This document shows, piece by piece, positions 50,502-58,560 of a stretch of DNA of 64,000 bases. The notes under the pieces were generated by a model. It was given only the letters and a program-made list of their open reading frames with translations, was not told the DNA's origin and did no database searches. Both the position numbers and the translations under genes were made by a program. The first letter of the stretch is position 1. Each line of letters starts with the position of its first letter. This DNA is from a virus, in IMG/VR virus record IMGVR_UViG_3300047469_000197, positions 1 to 64,000 of that record. One strand, written 5' to 3'.

Positions 50502-50776
50502 CATTCACCTCTCTGTTCGGCATACACTACGCGAGTAGGCACACCATCTTTCGTGTACCGCTCGTAACCTTCATCGTTAATGGTGCGCCAGCTGTCGCAG
50601 TCGGCGTTATCCAGCACCTGATAGATCGGGTTAGCGAAATCGATATTCACCGGCAGCATTGAGATCTGGCTCTCTGTCCAAGTGCCTTGTTCGATCATGC
50701 AGTCACAGCGGCTTTCATGTTCGTCTAAGCGCTCACATCCGCACCCATCGCAGGTAAAAAGCGTTCTTATCTGCAT
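50501..50776 (-). CDS. Small Cys-rich protein
   Basis: 91 residues. Cys pattern FTCDGCGCERLDEHESRCDCM at residues 8-27 forms a compact zinc-ribbon-like cluster. The rest is acidic (IYQVLDNADCDSWRTINDEGYERY). Coupled to both neighbours. Confidence 0.55.
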   Translation of the reverse strand: MQIRTLFTCDGCGCERLDEHESRCDCMIEQGTWTESQISMLPVNIDFANPIYQVLDNADCDSWRTINDEGYERYTKDGVPTRVVYAEQRGE

Positions 50777-50991
50777 CAGATATCCTCATTTCGGCATGAA
50801 TCTGCCGGATTACCGCATACTGCATCTAAATGCTTCTGGATCCACTCGGACAGCTTCAAGCCCTCTTTCTGGGCTTCCGACACATAGCGGTTTTTACGAT
50901 CGGGGGTGACGCGCATCTGTATCTGAGCTGTCGCCTGAACATCTCCTTTGAGGGAGTTTAATGCGCGGGGATCGCGTTGTTTGTCACCCAT
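50776..50991 (-). CDS. Ribbon-helix-helix-like small protein
   Basis: 71 residues. Residues 20-55 (TAQIQMRVTPDRKNRYVSEAQKEGLKLSEWIQKHL) have the strand-helix-helix pattern of Arc/CopG-type DNA-binding proteins adapted to plasmid use. It is probably a regulator. One-base overlap with the following gene. Confidence 0.6.
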   Translation of the reverse strand: MGDKQRDPRALNSLKGDVQATAQIQMRVTPDRKNRYVSEAQKEGLKLSEWIQKHLDAVCGNPADSCRNEDI

Positions 50992-50993
50992 AG

Positions 50994-51917
50994 TTACCCT
51001 TGTTGGTTTGCAGCCTCAGTAGACGGCAGTGTGTGGTAGACGTTATTGAAAATGTCAGAGCTAAAGCCCAAGGCGCAATCCATTTCCTCAATGGCTTCCA
51101 GCGCGTTCATTGGCGTGCCGTCATCCTGTAAAATTGAGAAATCATAAGGCAGCACAAAGGAGCCTGCGGTGATGTAGACGATCGCTGGCAAGTCTAATGA
51201 TTCCGCCTTGCTACCCGTCTCCATGCGCCATTCAAAGGCTATCTGATACTCGCCTTCCGTATCGGTAACTGAAGCTGTGCCATACACATCAGCGCCCTCG
51301 CGCTTAGTTACCGCGATATTCTGGACGTCCCACCATTCCAGTTCAAACATATTGCTCAGCGTCATTCTGTGAGCTGGCGAGGTGCCGGGACGCCAGCCAG
51401 TCTCCAGAATGTGATTGAACAGGTTCAGGTAAGGCTCGTTGACATCTTCAAAGGAGCATTCAGTACCAATGTAGCCCGCACAGTGGTGGTTTTTGAGCCA
51501 TACCAGGGTCGCAAGGTCGCTGCACTGCACATTAACCGTTGCAAGATTGGACTGAATGTCTGCGTAAGCCTCAGCGTCAACAAAGCCGGGTTTCTTACTC
51601 TGCTCGATCAAACCAGTCAGGGTGTAAGCCATGTGCTGGATTGCGGCGGTAGGCGTCATGGACTCGGCTTCCTTTAAGGGGGCTTTGTATGCCGCTACGG
51701 CTTGTGCTAACCAGCCTTCAAAGCGAGCACATATTGAGTTGTTGGGTTCGCGCGACGCGGCTTGATAGAGAGGCTCAACCTGAAAGCGGCCTTCTGCATC
51801 TTCCCAAAGCAGGTGGGCTTTATTGCCTGCATAACCACATTCGACGGTCGGGGTGAAGCCCTTCGCCAGCAGATCGTTAACGAGGGTGAAGAACGCAGCT
51901 TTTAACATCGGTTTCAT
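50994..51917 (-). CDS. Unknown 307-residue protein
   Basis: From ATG 51917, where AAGGAA stands eight bases upstream; the frame continues to 51971 without a better start. Acidic throughout, with CGYAGNKAHLLWEDAEGRFQVEPL near the start, MYTLTGLIEQ-like helices and WRPGTSPAHRMTLSNMFELEWWD near 200. Intracellular by composition. No family recognised. It is the largest of the small-gene block. Confidence 0.55.
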   Translation of the reverse strand: MKPMLKAAFFTLVNDLLAKGFTPTVECGYAGNKAHLLWEDAEGRFQVEPLYQAASREPNNSICARFEGWLAQAVAAYKAPLKEAESMTPTAAIQHMAYTLTGLIEQSKKPGFVDAEAYADIQSNLATVNVQCSDLATLVWLKNHHCAGYIGTECSFEDVNEPYLNLFNHILETGWRPGTSPAHRMTLSNMFELEWWDVQNIAVTKREGADVYGTASVTDTEGEYQIAFEWRMETGSKAESLDLPAIVYITAGSFVLPYDFSILQDDGTPMNALEAIEEMDCALGFSSDIFNNVYHTLPSTEAANQQG

Positions 51918-51989
51918 TGGGTATTCCTTAGTGCCTGGAGCCGCCAGGGCGGTGGCGCTCGTTAGCGCCATGGGATGAATGTAATGGGC

Positions 51990-52334
51990 TCAGACTTGCT
52001 TGTCAATACAAACAACATAGTCAGCCGGCATAGTGATTTTGCTGACTGGCTTTGGGAGTAAAACTTCCACCTTCGAAAAATTGACCTCAGTCTTCTTTTC
52101 GGTTGCTTCCAGGCAGACCAGGAACGTGCCTATCTGCAAGTCCTTACGCCATACGCTGTAGCGATGCCCTAACCCTTCCGGTTGAACCGTTACAGTCACC
52201 TGCTCACGGTGCAGCTGCTCAGGGAACTTCCAGCACCCAAAGTGCCCCATGATTACCAGCTGAAGGCGCTCATCAACCAGCTGCGAAACCTTCGCAATGA
52301 CCAGGCGCGCATAATCCCGCAATAAGTCAGTCAT
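51990..52334 (-). CDS. Unknown protein
   Basis: 114 residues: helix (LRDYARLVIAKVSQLVDERLQLVIMGHFG), then antiparallel strands ending KITMPADYVVCIDKQV. No motif. Overlaps the upstream gene by 8 bp. Confidence 0.55.
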   Translation of the reverse strand: MTDLLRDYARLVIAKVSQLVDERLQLVIMGHFGCWKFPEQLHREQVTVTVQPEGLGHRYSVWRKDLQIGTFLVCLEATEKKTEVNFSKVEVLLPKPVSKITMPADYVVCIDKQV

Positions 52335-52536
52335 GCCATTCGCTCAGCTCTTCTAACACTGCCTCATACGCTTCGTGATGATCCTCAAAGGGTGGCTCGC
52401 CCATATACGCCATGCTGTCTACCGTCACTTTCGCGTTGCTGCGGCAAAAATCACGGTGTTGTTTACGACTCATGGGCCAATCGCTGGTGGCTTTGCGCCA
52501 GGCGTGATTAGCCAGCTGCAATTGTGTTTTAGGCAT
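52327..52536 (-). CDS. Unknown small protein
   Basis: 69 residues from ATG 52536, starting MPKTQLQLANHAWRKATSD; AGAGG lies upstream. Helical with His/Asp content and an acidic end (EELSEWHD). Chi octamer at 52483. Confidence 0.5.
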   Translation of the reverse strand: MPKTQLQLANHAWRKATSDWPMSRKQHRDFCRSNAKVTVDSMAYMGEPPFEDHHEAYEAVLEELSEWHD

Positions 52537-52774
52537 TGTTTGGCCTCTGCTGAATGTTCGCCCTGAAAAGCCCGCTAATGTGATCAACCAGCTGCATGCC
52601 ATTAAGCCCCATCAGTCTGAGCGCCACACGGTCACGGCGATATGCGCACACTTTAGGGCGATTATCATTGCGCTCACGTCCGCGCAGTGATGAGGATGAG
52701 TTATACCGTAACAGAAGCGCATTGCTTTGCTTAAGGTCAGCGGCCACCAGCTGCTGTAGGGTACTACTCGGCAT
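52529..52774 (-). CDS. Unknown small basic protein
   Basis: 81 residues from ATG 52774, with AGGAGG eight bases upstream, a strong reason to prefer it to earlier starts. Arg-rich middle (RGRERNDNRPKVCAYRRDRVALR). Overlaps both neighbours by 8-11 bp. Confidence 0.5.
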   Translation of the reverse strand: MPSSTLQQLVAADLKQSNALLLRYNSSSSLRGRERNDNRPKVCAYRRDRVALRLMGLNGMQLVDHISGLFRANIQQRPNNA

Positions 52775-53486
52775 TCGCCACCTCCTGTGCCAGTCCGTCA
52801 ATGAACTCAATTACATGGCTTGCAAGGCTGTTGCAGCCGTCTGCATTCAGGCGGTCACTGACTTCTCGCCAGCGGTCATAAGCTTCGTTGCGTTGCGGGT
52901 CTTCTATGTACTTCACGATGTTATCTAACGCATTCTTGCTGCCCTGATGGCACTCACGCGCTTCCAGTACTGCAATGCGCGCCTGTGCTTCTTTGTATGC
53001 TTCCACCAACGCCGGTGGTGATGTGGGAATGCCCTTCAGCTTGTCCACGATGCAGTAAGCGATCTGCTCGCGTAGCTGGTGGGTATGGCCGTAAGTTTTA
53101 GCGATATCACGCAACTGGTTAACGGTTTCGCGGATTTCATGATCAGTAATCGGCTGAATATGGCTCTTGGCCACCAGCTCTGTGATGGCTGATTCCAGAC
53201 GTTTCCCCAATGGCGTCTTGGTACAATGCTCAGCCCATTCGTTACTGTCGAGAAGGCCAAGTACTGCCTGAACGTCATCAGCCAGTGGCCGGGTAACATA
53301 ATCCATCAACGGATTTGTGGCGTCATGAATATGCATTGCGGCGCCACGGCGCTGAAGGCGGTGCAATACGGTGTAAAGCGCGAATGCTTCCGTGCGTTCG
53401 CGCCCGACTTCCAATGAGCAGGCGACCTTGTGAGCATCGCTTGCCAGATGATCAAGACGGTCGTAAATGTCTTGTGACGTCATCAT
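52764..53486 (-). CDS. Unknown helical protein
   Basis: 240 residues, almost wholly helical, including a TSPPALVEAYKEAQARIAVLEA coiled-coil-like part and a C-terminal VIEFIDGLAQEVANAE. Such ead/ea22-like proteins are common in enterobacterial phages and variable in the middle. The name is not assigned. Chi octamers at 53075 and 53171. Confidence 0.55.
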   Translation of the reverse strand: MMTSQDIYDRLDHLASDAHKVACSLEVGRERTEAFALYTVLHRLQRRGAAMHIHDATNPLMDYVTRPLADDVQAVLGLLDSNEWAEHCTKTPLGKRLESAITELVAKSHIQPITDHEIRETVNQLRDIAKTYGHTHQLREQIAYCIVDKLKGIPTSPPALVEAYKEAQARIAVLEARECHQGSKNALDNIVKYIEDPQRNEAYDRWREVSDRLNADGCNSLASHVIEFIDGLAQEVANAE

Positions 53487-53671
53487 TCACCCACCCACGT
53501 TTCAGGCCAGCCAGAAACAACACCGGCGCACGTCGGCACGGACTCTTTGGGGTTGCGCTGTTGGTGAGCATCACGCGCCATGTCTTCCGCCTGGCGCCGG
53601 TCATTGGCCTTAACACGGCAATGCCTGAAGCCGCTATCAGCTACTAAAATCACTGTGAATTGCCTGGCCAT
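53483..53671 (-). CDS. Unknown 62-residue protein
   Basis: Begins MARQFTVILVADSGFRHCRV; a strand-helix start and DMARDAHQQRNP helix. ATGA overlap with the following gene and directly abutting the previous one. Confidence 0.5.
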   Translation of the reverse strand: MARQFTVILVADSGFRHCRVKANDRRQAEDMARDAHQQRNPKESVPTCAGVVSGWPETWVGE

Positions 53672-53974
53672 CTACTTTTCTTCTCCGTGCGCATTAATTC
53701 CATGGTTTGCGAGGAAGCCCACCAGCAGCTCTTTTGCTTCGTCGCTGCAGTGCGACATTGCGTCCGCCCACGTTGGCCAGCGCTGATGATCCGCAAAGAA
53801 TGAATACTGATAGTGAAGCGAATCCCGGTTATGCGGCATACCTTCCTCATGCTTACAGGCGCATTGCGGACAGGTTCCCGAAGGCGCGGGAACGATCGCT
53901 AACTGGCTATCCTTGTGAGACACCTGTCGGGTTTGGGTGTCGTACATCGATACGTTAATCGGAATGGTTTTCAT
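53672..53974 (-). CDS. Unknown 100-residue protein with CxxC
   Basis: Contains GTCPQCACKHEEG near residue 33, a possible metal site, and ELLVGFLANHGINAHGEEK at the end. Intracellular. Abuts its neighbours. Confidence 0.5.
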   Translation of the reverse strand: MKTIPINVSMYDTQTRQVSHKDSQLAIVPAPSGTCPQCACKHEEGMPHNRDSLHYQYSFFADHQRWPTWADAMSHCSDEAKELLVGFLANHGINAHGEEK

Positions 53975-53976
53975 GC

Positions 53977-54246
53977 TTATCCCGCCGTGCTGTGAACTGC
54001 ATTGGGGAAATCCAGCGTTTCGCCGCCGAAGTCCGCCTTGAGACGACTCACGGCGCTACACCACTCGCCGCCGTTCTTACTCTGATCGTCGTCTATCTCG
54101 TCTTCACGGGTCGCATCATGCAGGCAGAGCTGCGAGTCGCCGATGGTATAAAAGCCGATGCGCGTTGAAGGGCAGCTGTTAAGCATGTCCTGTAGCTCGT
54201 TAAGCCAGGCGCGTTCTGCTTTCGTAAGGGGTTTAGTTTTTGCCAT
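53977..54246 (-). CDS. Unknown 89-residue protein
   Basis: Helical start (KTKPLTKAERAWLNELQDMLNSC), then RIGFYTIGDSQLCLHD strands. The AERAWLxELQxxL opening is common among small phage-plasmid proteins. One-base overlap with the methyltransferase-like gene. Confidence 0.5.
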   Translation of the reverse strand: MAKTKPLTKAERAWLNELQDMLNSCPSTRIGFYTIGDSQLCLHDATREDEIDDDQSKNGGEWCSAVSRLKADFGGETLDFPNAVHSTAG

Positions 54247-54719
54247 TACTCGCCGTCCTTCTTGAATGTGAACCAGTGTGTTAAACCGCGTTTGCCACTG
54301 TTGTGGCCAAACAGGGGCTTTTGGGTGGTCAGCGCTAAAATTTCCTGCACCGGGATGTGCGTTTCATTCCATTTGAAGATGAGAACGCCGTGAGGCTTCA
54401 GCACCCTGAATGCCTCAGCAAACCCGGCGCGCAGGTCTTCGCGCCAGGTGCCTTTGTTGAGCGCCCCGTACTTCAAACGCTGCCAGCCTTTTTCACCGGC
54501 GCGCGTGAGGTGCGGCGGATCGAATGCCACCACGTAAAAAGATTCATCCGCAAACGGCAGTTCGCGAAAGTCGGCAATGGTGTCCGGGGAGATAACCAGC
54601 TCCCGATCGGGCAGCTGGTGGGTTTCCGCCCGAATATCGGAGAAAAGTACACGCGGATCCGCTTTGTTGAACCACATCATGCGTGGACCACAGCACATGT
54701 CTAAAACGTCCTTCTCCAT
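54246..54719 (-). CDS. Class I SAM methyltransferase-like protein
   Basis: 157 residues. MEKDVLDMCCGPRMMWFNK gives a degenerate motif I (DxxCGxR), VLFSDIRAE the acidic end of strand 2, VVAFDPPHLTRAG a motif IV-like DPPH, and HGVLIFKWNETHIPV strand 6. Similar short phage proteins are annotated as methyltransferases; DPPH instead of DPPY and the small size make DNA methylation uncertain. Lies in the small-gene operon. Confidence 0.65.
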   Translation of the reverse strand: MEKDVLDMCCGPRMMWFNKADPRVLFSDIRAETHQLPDRELVISPDTIADFRELPFADESFYVVAFDPPHLTRAGEKGWQRLKYGALNKGTWREDLRAGFAEAFRVLKPHGVLIFKWNETHIPVQEILALTTQKPLFGHNSGKRGLTHWFTFKKDGE

Positions 54720-55354
54720 CAGCGCGCGCCCTCGCAGAAATAATCGTTACAGCCGGTGAAATTGTAGGGATCGAACTGCCAGCTGATTTTTCCGCATTCC
54801 GGGCAGTTAAAGCGGACCTTGCCGCTGCTGGGCTTACGGCGTCGAATCCGCCTGATATGATCGGGAACGCGCAAACCCACTGCCTGAACCATGCGGCGAG
54901 CATTGAAGAGCGGGAGTGGGAATGTGCGCCGCTTAACTTTGTCAGCCACATGGAAAGGCAACCACACCAGCCCGTCCTGATCGCCTGGCTCCGGGTAGAT
55001 GGTTGCTTTGGTGAAATCGGTTGTGGGCATGCCGCCATTACGCAGCCAGTAAAGGTCGTTGCCGTCCCAGCGTTGCTTTTGAAATGCGACGTACTGGATG
55101 CACCCCTGCTCAATGGTGGTCTTGTACGGCACGTGCTGGTGATCGACGTGGATCACGGCCAGCGCATCCACACTGGTAGCGCAGACGGGCTGGTCTATCT
55201 CGCGGCCATGGTTCCAGGCGCGCTGCGCCTCTTCGAGCGTATAAGAGTGCGCCTTATCAATATTGGTGTTGTAGCCCTGACCGTTATGGCAGTGAAATGC
55301 GGCATTACTGCCCACGCTGTCGCGGGTGCAGATGAGGTAAAAGCGGTCTTTCAT
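54719..55354 (-). CDS. Unknown protein with C-terminal zinc-ribbon
   Basis: 211 residues from ATG 55354, in ATGA overlap with the previous gene. The C-terminal FNCPECGKISW and CNDYFCEG supply four Cys for a zinc ribbon; the N-terminus reads MKDRFYLICTRDSVGSN. Basic stretch RRIRRRKPSSGKVR precedes the ribbon. Likely nucleic-acid binding; function unknown. Confidence 0.55.
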   Translation of the reverse strand: MKDRFYLICTRDSVGSNAAFHCHNGQGYNTNIDKAHSYTLEEAQRAWNHGREIDQPVCATSVDALAVIHVDHQHVPYKTTIEQGCIQYVAFQKQRWDGNDLYWLRNGGMPTTDFTKATIYPEPGDQDGLVWLPFHVADKVKRRTFPLPLFNARRMVQAVGLRVPDHIRRIRRRKPSSGKVRFNCPECGKISWQFDPYNFTGCNDYFCEGAR

Positions 55355-56046
55355 GCCACCAGCTCCCGCATGTTGATTGACTTGGTCACGGCAGCAACGG
55401 CCATTTTTTTCAGATCGTATTTTCTGATACCCCATTGGATGGCGTAGCACAGCCACAGGAAGCTCGGACGCAGGCGGCGGGCGCTCACGTCATACCATTC
55501 GTCACCGAAAATTTCGTAGCAGCCCTCCATGTCACGCACCATGGCCATTGCTTCATGCTCATCGTAAGAGATATTCAGAATCTGATTTATTTCGTAGGTG
55601 TATTGCTCCACCAGCTGAGCGCTTTCACTGCTGGCATCCGCCAGCTCTTCAGGATCGAACTCCTGACTTGCTTTCCAGCCGTCAAAGGCTGTGTTGACGT
55701 TATTTTCAAACCCTTCAGCATCCCATTCAAAGCAGTTAGCCCTGGCGGTGCCGCTCAGGCCTTCCGATTTCCCAGACCAATAGTCCGGATTGGTTGATAG
55801 ATCGGCCTCCGGGTGGTCGGTGCGGAAGAAGTCGAACATGTCATCCAGGCGGCGGAATGTCATTGTGCCGGCATCACCATAAACAGTGAGGTGCCCCGGC
55901 CACGTGACCAGGCCAAAGAGATAAATGCTGCTCCCCGGACGACAAAGGACAATGTGGCGATGTACGCCGTCATCCTGGATGATCTGGAGCTGGTGGCGAT
56001 CGGTGTCGGTCAGGAACGCTTTGAGAACATCAACTTTTAGGCTCAT
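55351..56046 (-). CDS. Unknown protein, paralogue of 47935-48609
   Basis: 231 residues. LKAFLTDTDRHQLQIIQDDGVHRHIVL, LVTWPGHLTVYGDAGTMTFRRL, NPDYWSGKSEG and CFEWDAEGFENN, then WLCYAIQWGIRKYDL. This full-length pattern is widespread in enterobacterial phage early regions. Its relation to 47935-48609 shows a duplicated or separately acquired family within one genome. Confidence 0.6.
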   Translation of the reverse strand: MSLKVDVLKAFLTDTDRHQLQIIQDDGVHRHIVLCRPGSSIYLFGLVTWPGHLTVYGDAGTMTFRRLDDMFDFFRTDHPEADLSTNPDYWSGKSEGLSGTARANCFEWDAEGFENNVNTAFDGWKASQEFDPEELADASSESAQLVEQYTYEINQILNISYDEHEAMAMVRDMEGCYEIFGDEWYDVSARRLRPSFLWLCYAIQWGIRKYDLKKMAVAAVTKSINMRELVA

Positions 56047-56258
56047 CAGATATACCCCTCGCTGATCAGCTCAGTGAGAGTTACACCAAGGGCAGCGGCG
56101 TACTTTTCGCAAGTTGTGATTGTTGGCTGTCCACGGCTAATCGTGTCCGACACTGTACGCGCCGTTACTCCCAGCATGGAGGCCATCTCGGTTTGCTTCA
56201 TTTTCTGGCGGCGCATCAGCTTACGGACGGCCAGGTTGAAAGAAAAATTACTTTTCAT
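56046..56258 (-). CDS. HTH regulator
   Basis: 70 residues. Clear lambda-repressor-type HTH: LAVRKLMRRQKMKQTEMASMLGVTARTVSDTISRG, then AAALGVTLTELISEGYI. One-domain protein, overlapping both neighbours by one to four bases. Regulates an unknown promoter, perhaps its own operon. Confidence 0.7.
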   Translation of the reverse strand: MKSNFSFNLAVRKLMRRQKMKQTEMASMLGVTARTVSDTISRGQPTITTCEKYAAALGVTLTELISEGYI

Positions 56259-56527
56259 TTAGACTCCGCCGCGCCAATCAGGCCGCGCATCTGGCTTTGG
56301 AACTGGTGAATGCCCGCGTTGCGGCCACTCTCGAAGGCGTGCTTGGTTGCGCTGCCAATAACAGCCACCAGCTGAGGGATAAGTGCGTCAGGGGTGCCAG
56401 CAGGCAAGGTGCAGCTTAAATCCCCCTGGTCATCATAGATTTCAAATGAGCCGTCTTTCCGGCCAACTGCTGTGTGTGACTGCCCCACCGCAAATGTGCA
56501 GGTGTAGGATTTATTTTTATCTGTCAT
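56255..56527 (-). CDS. Unknown 90-residue protein
   Basis: Strand-rich start (YTCTFAVGQSHTAVGRKDGSFEIYDDQGDLS), helical end. The leader carries the third copy of the TTGGCGACCTTT repeat. No family recognised. Confidence 0.55.
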   Translation of the reverse strand: MTDKNKSYTCTFAVGQSHTAVGRKDGSFEIYDDQGDLSCTLPAGTPDALIPQLVAVIGSATKHAFESGRNAGIHQFQSQMRGLIGAAESK

Positions 56528-56529
56528 AG

Positions 56530-56542
56530 GTTGGCGACCTTT
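56530..56542 (-). repeat. TTGGCGACCTTT leader repeat, copy 3
   Basis: GTTGGCGACCTTT, one base different from copies 1 and 2, at the ribosome site of the 56255-56527 gene. Confidence 0.65.
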
Positions 56543-56613
56543 TTACTGATTGTGGAGCGCGCCGAACGGGGTCAGCGCGTAGTGTGGAAAGATTTCCTGT
56601 GTACAGCCGTTAC

Positions 56614-56988
56614 TCACCATTCTTCGCCCATGGCTTCTGGCGGCGAGGTATCAATCAGAGCTATCGCATCATCGTAATCTGACGCCTTAATCTGGCCGCT
56701 ACTCATCGAAAGGCGCATGAACACATTCGACTGACCGTTTGCTAACAGGTATGCCGTAGCGCCTGCGCAGTGGGCCTCCTTACCGGATGGGTGGTAATGG
56801 TCGCCGCATTCTGAGTTTTCGCCGCCCGTGGCGTAGGTGGTTTTATGGCACGGGAAAGAAGCAAAACTGTTACCCAGTAGCTCCGCCTTGATGCCGTCCA
56901 GCCTTCCCGGATTGAGTTCTATGCCGCCTTCGCTCAGGAACGGGCAATTTGCACAGGGCTTTTTGAGCGCAAAATATCGATCACTCAT
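56614..56988 (-). CDS. Unknown Cys-rich protein
   Basis: 124 residues. CANCPF, FPCHKT, CGDHYHP and HCAGA give five Cys/His groups in the first 80 residues, probably a metal site (iron-sulphur or zinc). This DUF-type phage family typically opens with KxPCxxCPF. Overlaps the next gene by ATGA. Confidence 0.6.
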   Translation of the reverse strand: MSDRYFALKKPCANCPFLSEGGIELNPGRLDGIKAELLGNSFASFPCHKTTYATGGENSECGDHYHPSGKEAHCAGATAYLLANGQSNVFMRLSMSSGQIKASDYDDAIALIDTSPPEAMGEEW

Positions 56989-57197
56989 GTGCGCTTGAAC
57001 TCAAATACTTTGTCTACATCGAATGCCCGCATGATTTCATCGTCGAAGCCATAACGGCCCATGACTTCAGCTGCGGCGCGTTCCATCTCGGCGCAAAAAG
57101 CCTGATAACCGCCTTCCTTCATTTTGTTTGTCCACCAGTCGAGGGCATTACTCGCTGTCGGCGTGAACTTGGCGGTCAGGTGCTGTTTCTGGCTCAT
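56985..57197 (-). CDS. Unknown 70-residue protein
   Basis: From ATG 57197 (MSQKQHLTAKFTPTAS), overlapping the next upstream gene's stop by ATGA. Helical, ending FDVDKVFEFKRT. The longer frame from 57239 overlaps coding sequence. Confidence 0.55.
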   Translation of the reverse strand: MSQKQHLTAKFTPTASNALDWWTNKMKEGGYQAFCAEMERAAAEVMGRYGFDDEIMRAFDVDKVFEFKRT

Positions 57198-58294
57198 GCT
57201 GCTTCCTCTGGTTCGCAAATCTCGTCTTCTGGCGCACAAATTGAAATGGTGAACGGGTTTTCAATATCTTTAACCTGTCGCTCGTCGACTTTAACCAGTC
57301 GCTTACGCATCGCTTTTAGTACTGTCAGTGCCAGCTGGTAGCGCTTTGGATCAAACGCCTGCATATGCGTGATTCCCCGCACAATATCCAACACATCGTA
57401 GTGATACATGGCGTTGACCATCTCCAGCCAGGCGGCGAACTCGTTAACGGAACGGGTGGCCACCTGATATGCGCTTAATACTTCCTCGCGGCTGATTTCA
57501 GCGGGGATCTCTTTCAGCTGCTCCAGCGCTCTTTCAATGACCGGGAGACGTAACGCCGTTGTGTTTCCGACCAACATGAAACCCAGATATGCCTCCAGGC
57601 TGCCGAATGTCTCTAACACTCGTTTTGCGTAATCCGGGGTGATCTGGCCTATCGGGATAGCCAGGCGATGCGATTTAACGCACTTAGCCCAGTGTTCCTC
57701 TGCTGCCTGATGACAAAGAGCGCGACCTTTAACCGGATGGCCATACGGATCCTTATAGGGAACGCGTGCGATGGAGATCCGCTGCGGCTTGGTGCGGTCT
57801 TTATCGACAAATAGCGCATCGAGAACTTCCGCCTCCATTTTGTTGATCACCAGCTGGCGGTGTGCACGTCGAACGCCGCCACGCTTCGCGCTCAGCGCCT
57901 TGGCCGGGTAGGTGTTTTTTACAGGTGCAGGGCTTCGCTCGATGGCTCTGGCTAAAGCTTCTTCAGCCTTGTTGAGCTCAATCTGGGCTTTCATCACTGC
58001 GCTGGCGTCAGGGACAACGTTGTCCTTGGTGATGCGCTTTTTCAGGTCCGGCGCGGCGAGCTTTGCCTCTTTCCAGTCGGCCATGAAATCAGAGCGAAGC
58101 GTGAAATTGATTTTAAAGAAATGCCGGGTAGTGCCTGCGGCTGCACCGGCTTCTGTGATGCCCATTGAGGCGTAGCGCTTGGAGAGTCGGCTGGTCGCGA
58201 ACTCAATAAATTCGGCTGGCCCCTCAATGCACATAATCATCAAAGCGTGGCGGGCTTTAAGCCCCTTCTCTATCACAACATACGCTTTTGCCAT
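57194..58294 (-). CDS. Unknown 366-residue protein heading the small-gene operon
   Basis: Starts MAKAYVVIEKGLKARHALM. Parts: an N-terminal beta-alpha domain (about 1-75), a basic linker (KALSAKRGGVRRAHRQLVINKM, about 130-155), and a helical C-terminal half (LETFGSLEAYLGFMLVG, then WLEMVNAMYHYDV). It is the first gene of a long operon, behind a strong ATACTAAATTT element. Not recognised; its place suggests an important early function. Confidence 0.6.
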   Translation of the reverse strand: MAKAYVVIEKGLKARHALMIMCIEGPAEFIEFATSRLSKRYASMGITEAGAAAGTTRHFFKINFTLRSDFMADWKEAKLAAPDLKKRITKDNVVPDASAVMKAQIELNKAEEALARAIERSPAPVKNTYPAKALSAKRGGVRRAHRQLVINKMEAEVLDALFVDKDRTKPQRISIARVPYKDPYGHPVKGRALCHQAAEEHWAKCVKSHRLAIPIGQITPDYAKRVLETFGSLEAYLGFMLVGNTTALRLPVIERALEQLKEIPAEISREEVLSAYQVATRSVNEFAAWLEMVNAMYHYDVLDIVRGITHMQAFDPKRYQLALTVLKAMRKRLVKVDERQVKDIENPFTISICAPEDEICEPEEAA

Positions 58295-58369
58295 GAGTGA
58301 GTGTTCCTGTTGTTAGCTGTGTTTGGCGGAAAACAACTATAACTATTCCTAAAAGACTTATGCAAGATA

Positions 58370-58388
58370 AATTTAGTATTGTATGTCA
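58370..58388 (-). promoter_or_regulatory. ACATACAATACTAAATTT element before 57194-58294
   Basis: Minus strand TGACATACAATACTAAATT, 76 bases upstream of ATG 58294; nearly identical to 35315-35333. A second weaker copy (GGGTACTAAATAAA) lies at 58444-58460. Confidence 0.55.
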
Positions 58389-58494
58389 TTGCTTTTCGAT
58401 TCCTTAACACAGCATATAGAGGCATAAACAATTAAAAGGAGCTTTTATTTAGTACCCTAGTAGCACTTTTTGCTTAAGATTAATCCTTGCCAGC

Positions 58495-58510
58495 ATGCTC
58501 AGCAGAGCAT
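58495..58510. promoter_or_regulatory. ATGCTC-N4-GAGCAT palindrome, copy 1
   Basis: ATGCTCAGCAGAGCAT, 51 bases before ATG 58561. Same palindrome as at 60465 and 60495; candidate operator. Confidence 0.55.
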
Positions 58511-58560
58511 ATATTAATGGCTCAGCGGCAGATGTCGCCAACAACCTTAGAGAAACGAAA

